Below, in pieces: positions 6,577-9,312 of a DNA stretch of 9,312 nt; the first letter of the stretch is position 1; each line of letters opens with the position of its first letter. The notes beneath the pieces are model-generated. The model made no database searches and was not told the origin of the DNA. It saw only the letters and a program-made list of their open reading frames with translations. The stretch is from Candidatus Bathyarchaeota archaeon. GTDB lineage: Archaea > Thermoproteota > Bathyarchaeia > TCS64. The position numbers and the translations under genes were made by a program. Where the stretch lies: contig WJJC01000020.1 of assembly GCA_014729945.1 (NCBI GenBank), forward strand, positions 1 to 9,312, given 5' to 3'.

Positions 6577-7956
6577 GTGTCGGAGGTGTTCTTTTATTGG
6601 GTGTCTTGTTTGGTGGAGGAATGGCTTAGGAACAGATTGAGGCGGTTGAATGGTCTCTCACCCGGTGATGGTGACTATGTGCTTTACTGGATGCAGGCAG
6701 GTCAGAGGGATGAACAGAACCCCGCACTGGAGTATAGTGTTATTGAGGCGAATAAGAGGAATCAGCCTTTGGTGGTGTTTTTTGGGTTGACTGATTACCC
6801 AGAGGCCAATAGTAGGCATTACAGGTTTATGTTGCGTGGATTGAGGGACACCTATGATGGGCTGGTTGAACGGGGTGCCCAATTAGTGGTACAGTTTGGT
6901 GATCCTGCTGAGGGGTGTATTGAATTAGCAGGTAGCGCCTCGTTGGTTGTCTTAGATCGGGGGTATCAGCGTCTCCAGCGCGGGTGGTATAAAGTGGTGC
7001 TGGATGCTGTTGATAGGGCTGTGGTTCAGGTTGAGGGAGAAGTTGTGGTGCCAGTTGAGGTGGCAGCCGAGAAGGAGATGTATATGGCTGTGCATCTCAG
7101 GAAAAGGATCAATCCCTTGATCCCGGATTATCTTGTGGAGATCCCGGTGCATGAGTTGGATAATAGCAAGGAGTTTGACATAGATTCAGTGACTCTGGAT
7201 GATGTTAATGGAATATTGGAGCAACTGGATGAGGATGTCTCTGTGGACCCCGGGTCATATAAGGGTGGGAGAGAGGAGGCGCTGCGGCGTTTCAAAGTAT
7301 TTCTTGATGATCGGCTGGAGGATTACGCTGAGCTACGGAATGATCCAAATGAAAATATCCAATCTGATATGAGTCCCTATCTTCACTATGGACAAGTCTC
7401 TCCTGTAGAGCTGGCTAAGGCGTCTAGGGAAATTGGTGGAGTAGGTGCGGATGAGTACATTGAGCAACTGGTGGTTAGACGGGAGCTGGCTATCAACATG
7501 GTGTACTATAACCCTTACTATGATAGCATAAAGTGTCTACCTGACTGGGCACGCACGACACTGAGGGAGCATAGCGGTGATGAGAGAGCGTACACTTATA
7601 CACGGGACGAGTTGGAGAAAGGTCAGACCCATGATTATTACTGGAATAAGGCTCAATTGGAGATGATTGAGACAGGTAAGATGCATGGCTATATGCGGAT
7701 GTACTGGGGGAAGAAGATACTGGAATGGATGTTTGACCCGGAAATCGCGTATGAGACCGCTTTGTACCTTAATAACAGGTATGAGCTGGATGGACGTAGT
7801 TGTAATGGATATACTGGTGTGGCTTGGTGTTTCGGAAAGCATGACCGGGCTTGGAAAGAGCGGAAAATATTTGGTAAGGTACGTTATATGAATAGCCGGG
7901 GCTTGGAGCGCAAGTATGATATGGAGGTATACCTTGCTAAAGGGTTCAACATTTAA
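6577..7956 (+). CDS. phr: Class II CPD photolyase (deoxyribodipyrimidine photo-lyase)
   Basis: This 459-residue protein is a full-length class II DNA photolyase. It uses FADH- and blue light to split cyclobutane pyrimidine dimers. The N-terminal antenna domain begins around GDYVLYWMQAGQR (31-43). The FAD-binding catalytic domain shows SDMSPYLHYGQVSP (263-276), RRELAINMVYYNP (301-313), KMHGYMRMYWGKKILEW (368-384), LNNRYELDGR (398-407) and GYTGVAWCFGKHDRAW (411-426), all class II hallmarks. W356, W377 and W384 have exactly the spacing (21 and 7) of the W360/W381/W388 electron-transfer tryptophans known from Methanosarcina mazei photolyase. The usual DGRDPNG reads DGRSCNG here. The start is uncertain: GTG 6577 fits the TATA spacing, while a GGAGGTG at 6582-6588 could serve GTG 6601. 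The gene is divergent from the small helical protein. The 3' end carries the promoter of tRNA-Ser. Confidence 0.96.
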   Translation: MSEVFFYWVSCLVEEWLRNRLRRLNGLSPGDGDYVLYWMQAGQRDEQNPALEYSVIEANKRNQPLVVFFGLTDYPEANSRHYRFMLRGLRDTYDGLVERGAQLVVQFGDPAEGCIELAGSASLVVLDRGYQRLQRGWYKVVLDAVDRAVVQVEGEVVVPVEVAAEKEMYMAVHLRKRINPLIPDYLVEIPVHELDNSKEFDIDSVTLDDVNGILEQLDEDVSVDPGSYKGGREEALRRFKVFLDDRLEDYAELRNDPNENIQSDMSPYLHYGQVSPVELAKASREIGGVGADEYIEQLVVRRELAINMVYYNPYYDSIKCLPDWARTTLREHSGDERAYTYTRDELEKGQTHDYYWNKAQLEMIETGKMHGYMRMYWGKKILEWMFDPEIAYETALYLNNRYELDGRSCNGYTGVAWCFGKHDRAWKERKIFGKVRYMNSRGLERKYDMEVYLAKGFNI

Positions 7957-7959
7957 ATT
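7949..7959 (+). promoter_or_regulatory. TATA-like element for tRNA-Ser, overlapping the photolyase stop codon
   Basis: CATTTAAATTC, with TTTAAAT at 7952-7958, is centred about 30 bp before the tRNA 5' end and matches the archaeal TATA box. It spans the photolyase TAA at 7954-7956, so the coding end and the tRNA promoter share the same bases. Confidence 0.5.
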
Positions 7960-7984
7960 CACGGCGATAGGGAATATGTTGGTT

Positions 7985-8071
7985 GCCGGGGTCGCTTAGC
8001 CTGGCAGAGCGCCAGCCTGGAAAGCTGGTGTCCTAACGGACTCAAGGGTTCAAATCCCTTTCCCGGCGCCA
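7985..8071 (+). tRNA. tRNA-Ser (anticodon GGA), CCA encoded
   Basis: A complete class II tRNA. The acceptor strand GCCGGGG (7985-7991) pairs with TCCCGGC (8061-8067) with one G-T wobble at the base. The D stem GCT/AGC is at 7994-7996 and 8008-8010. The anticodon stem CCAGC/GCTGG (8012-8016, 8024-8028) encloses CTGGAAA, giving anticodon GGA at 8019-8021. The variable region is long, with a GTCC/GGAC hairpin, which is the serine identity feature. The T stem AAGGG/CCCTT encloses TTCAAAT (8049-8055). The discriminator is G8068, as in serine tRNAs, and CCA is encoded at 8069-8071. No intron is seen. It decodes UCC and UCU. An oligo-T run follows directly. Confidence 0.97.
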
Positions 8072-8075
8072 AAAT

Positions 8076-8082
8076 ATTTTTT
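8076..8082 (+). terminator. Oligo-T terminator of tRNA-Ser
   Basis: A T6 run at 8077-8082 begins six bases after the encoded CCA, the position expected for archaeal termination without a hairpin. Further T7 runs at 8161-8167 and 8174-8180 could back it up. Confidence 0.5.
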
Positions 8083-8318
8083 ACATAATTGGTAGGTGAG
8101 TATATCAGGAAAAATACTTCATTTATTTACTGTTTTTATTTCTTCGGTTATAATGTTATATTTTTTTCTATGGTTTTTTTAATCTTTTCTGTACTATATG
8201 CTGTGGGTGTTAGTGTCCAGCACCTGTCGTACTTTTATTTATTGAGTGTTGTAATGGTTTTTTAGATTCGGTTTGTTTTAATCTTTCGTGCCTCACTTAT
8301 TGTTGACAGGGATCTTCC

Positions 8319-8345
8319 ACATATAGTAAGCTACTTACTATATGT
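8319..8345. repeat. Perfect 12-bp inverted repeat with 3-bp spacer
   Basis: ACATATAGTAAG at 8319-8330 and its exact reverse complement CTTACTATATGT at 8334-8345 flank the triplet CTA. Seven As follow at 8346-8352. Because the T-run that a terminator needs is absent on the 3' side of either strand, an operator or regulator-binding palindrome is more likely than a terminator. Each arm also contains a TATA-like core (ATATAG or CTATAT), so the element could overlap a promoter about 120 bp upstream of the larA-like start codon. Confidence 0.75.
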
Positions 8346-8358
8346 AAAAAAATTCAAT

Positions 8359-8391
8359 CACTCACTAATCACCTGAGTGCGGTTCTTTTTT
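8359..8391 (+). promoter_or_regulatory. Hairpin followed by oligo-T in the larA-like leader (possible attenuator)
   Basis: CACTCA (8359-8364) and TGAGTG (8374-8379) can pair around a 9-base loop. A T6 run follows at 8386-8391, six bases past the stem. If transcription starts at the palindrome just upstream, this would lie early in the leader. The stem is short and the match may be chance. Confidence 0.25.
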
Positions 8392-8462
8392 GAATATGAG
8401 CCACATAATATACAGTAAATCTCACCAAACTGCCCAAATACCAAAACCCATAACCATACTGT

Positions 8463-8834
8463 ATGCAATATTACAAGGTTCCTGCTTGGGAGTTTTATGG
8501 GTGGACCCCCGAGACATTGGGATTTACAGATGGATGGACTATACATGAACAGAGGATGAACGGTCACAGTGCAGAGTATTTAACCATGGATAAGGTGAAA
8601 GAATCATTTCTTCATCCAGTTGGTACAGAGCCACTCGACGAGCTAGCAGAAGGCAGAGAAAAATGCTGTATCTTATTCGATGATATGACTCGACCCACTC
8701 GTCAGAGCCAGATGTTACCAGCAGTATTGGAGATACTGCGTGAAGCTGGGTTAGAGAGAGAGATCAAATTGTCTTCATTATGGCTACAGGTGCCCATCAT
8801 GGCAGGCTATTATTTGATTTTCAGAAGAAACTAG
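8463..8834 (+). CDS. larA: LarA-type nickel-dependent racemase, N-terminal fragment before a frameshift
   Basis: The first about 103 residues, from ATG 8463 to L103, are the N-terminal part of a LarA-family protein (DUF2088; nickel-pincer lactate racemase and relatives that epimerise 2-hydroxyacids). The segment HPVGTEPLDELAEGREKCC leads to ILFDDMTRPT (70-79), the family's DD.TRP signature, and then LPAVLEILREAGL. After codon 103 the frame changes sense: the last 20 residues to the TAG at 8832-8834 are unlike the family, while the expected continuation VFIMATGAHHG is found in the frame one base back. The encoded fragment alone would lack all nickel and catalytic residues. LarA needs the NPN pincer cofactor made by LarB, LarC and LarE, none of which is in the window. 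A true substrate other than lactate is quite possible. Confidence 0.85.
   Translation: MQYYKVPAWEFYGWTPETLGFTDGWTIHEQRMNGHSAEYLTMDKVKESFLHPVGTEPLDELAEGREKCCILFDDMTRPTRQSQMLPAVLEILREAGLEREIKLSSLWLQVPIMAGYYLIFRRN
8763..8782 (+). other. Apparent one-base frameshift in the larA-like gene
   Basis: Codons up to TTG (8769-8771) read in the first frame; from GTC (8771-8773) the family-like reading is in the frame one base back. One extra G after TTG would give K-L-V-F-I-M-A-T-G, a smooth LarA sequence. No good slippery heptamer is present (C AAA TTG does not re-pair after slipping), so a missing base, real or a sequencing or assembly error, is the simplest reading. Confidence 0.8.
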
Positions 8835-9312
8835 GCGAGGAAGTACCAGAAAAATACCACGTATACAATCATAACTGCTACGAGAACCTAGAAGACCTTG
8901 GGAAGACAAGCTACGGAACACCGGTCCACATCAATAAGGAGGTGATGAAATGCGACCTCAAAATTACCCTAGGCGCCATGATGCCTCACTTTGGCTACGG
9001 GTTTGGTGGGGGTAGCAAAATGCTCTTACCGGGCGTAGCTGGAATTGATAGCATAACTCATAATCATAGAATCATGAAGGGCACTGGACCCGGAAAGGTA
9101 GCCGAGAACATCAGGCGGCTTGACTCCGAGGAGGCAGCACGTATGGCTGGGATTGATTTCGTTATCAACGCCTTCATGAATGGTGACTGTGATGTCTCGG
9201 GCGTCATCTGTGGGGATGTAGTAGAGGCCCATAGAAAAGGCGTAGAATACGCTAGAAAACATTACTCGACCAAGCTTGTGAGAGACGCTGATATCGTTAT
9301 CGGCAATGGTTA
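8780..9312 (+). CDS. larA: LarA-type nickel-dependent racemase, catalytic part after the frameshift (3' end outside window)
   Basis: This is open from 8771 to the window edge without a stop (about 180 codons; the first ATG is 8780). It carries the LarA catalytic core: MATGAHHG, with the first H (8795-8797) matching catalytic H108 of the Lactobacillus plantarum enzyme; PHFGYGFGGGSKMLLPG, with H at 8987-8989 matching H174 and K at 9017-9019 matching K184, the lysine that anchors the pincer cofactor; and THNHR, with H at 9065-9067 matching nickel ligand H200. The spacings H-10-K and K-16-H are identical to LarA. The next segment (VINAFMNGDCDVSGVICGDVVEAHRKG) is also family-like and leads into the C-terminal domain, which is cut by the window. 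Every key residue is intact, so the enzyme would be functional if the upstream one-base break were absent. Confidence 0.88.
   Translation, partial: MATGAHHGRLLFDFQKKLGEEVPEKYHVYNHNCYENLEDLGKTSYGTPVHINKEVMKCDLKITLGAMMPHFGYGFGGGSKMLLPGVAGIDSITHNHRIMKGTGPGKVAENIRRLDSEEAARMAGIDFVINAFMNGDCDVSGVICGDVVEAHRKGVEYARKHYSTKLVRDADIVIGNG

Larger units (their letters stand above)
8083..8462. other. Non-coding AT-rich region between tRNA-Ser and the larA-like gene
   Basis: About 380 bp with no credible protein: the only frame of any length, minus strand 8567-8358, lies mostly over the larA-like gene and resembles nothing. The left half (to about 8280) is T-rich with several T5-T7 runs. It holds one small possible hairpin, GGTGTT (8206-8211) with AGCACC (8219-8224), followed by T-rich sequence. 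The right half changes to A-rich and holds a perfect palindrome and a second hairpin, listed separately. I see no riboswitch that I recognise and no C/D-box motif pair. Confidence 0.6.

Noticed and set aside
8319..8352. Palindrome as an intrinsic terminator
   Set aside because: The homopolymer after the stem is A7 on the plus strand, and on the minus strand its T7 comes before the stem, so neither orientation matches a terminator.
8083..8462. CRISPR array, riboswitch or C/D-box RNA in the long gap
   Set aside because: No regularly spaced repeats, no recognised riboswitch core and no RTGATGA...CTGA pair were seen.
8763..8782. Programmed -1 frameshifting in the larA-like gene
   Set aside because: No acceptable slippery heptamer is present and LarA is normally made from one uninterrupted frame; a missing base is simpler.
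9026..9262. Minus-strand open frame at the right end
   Set aside because: It is antisense to the catalytic part of the larA-like gene, where the plus-strand frame matches all key residues.

Overview
The window looks archaeal. Genes lie close together on both strands. Several starts have an AT-rich TATA-like element centred 24-28 bp upstream, the spacing expected for leaderless or near-leaderless archaeal transcripts. Stops are followed by bare oligo-T tracts, and the one tRNA is an archaeal-looking class II tRNA-Ser with an encoded CCA. The content (tungsten-type aldehyde:ferredoxin oxidoreductase, M19 dipeptidase, amidohydrolase dipeptidase, LarA-like racemase, class II photolyase, a GH3-like adenylating enzyme, a 7TM sensor-like protein) fits an anaerobic, peptide- or organic-acid-using archaeon. 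Euryarchaeal or Asgard affiliation is possible, but the window cannot settle it.

Layout, left to right: (1) the C-terminal end of an aldehyde:ferredoxin oxidoreductase, cut by the window edge; (2) a metal-dependent amidohydrolase (+) converging on a membrane-dipeptidase-type M19 peptidase (-), with the two stop codons sharing one CTAG; (3) a short divergent promoter, then a small PNPOx-fold flavin-binding protein (+); (4) a GH3-like adenylate-forming enzyme (+) converging with a 14-bp overlap on a multi-TM protein (-), whose open frame continues about 70 codons upstream of its first ATG without any usual start codon; (5) a small helical protein (-), divergent from a class II CPD photolyase (+); (6) tRNA-Ser(GGA), whose promoter lies over the photolyase stop; (7) about 390 bp of AT-rich non-coding DNA with a perfect 12-bp palindrome and a second hairpin; (8) a LarA-type nickel racemase reading frame broken by one apparent missing base and running off the right edge.

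Functionally, the two dipeptidase-type hydrolases, the aldehyde oxidoreductase and the 2-hydroxyacid racemase are compatible with fermentative peptide and amino-acid breakdown, but they are separate transcription units, so this is an inference from gene content and not an operon. I found no CRISPR array, insertion sequence, prophage gene or replication origin. The points most worth checking are the missing start codon of the membrane protein, the larA frameshift with all catalytic residues kept, the palindrome upstream of larA, and the archaeal GH3-like enzyme.
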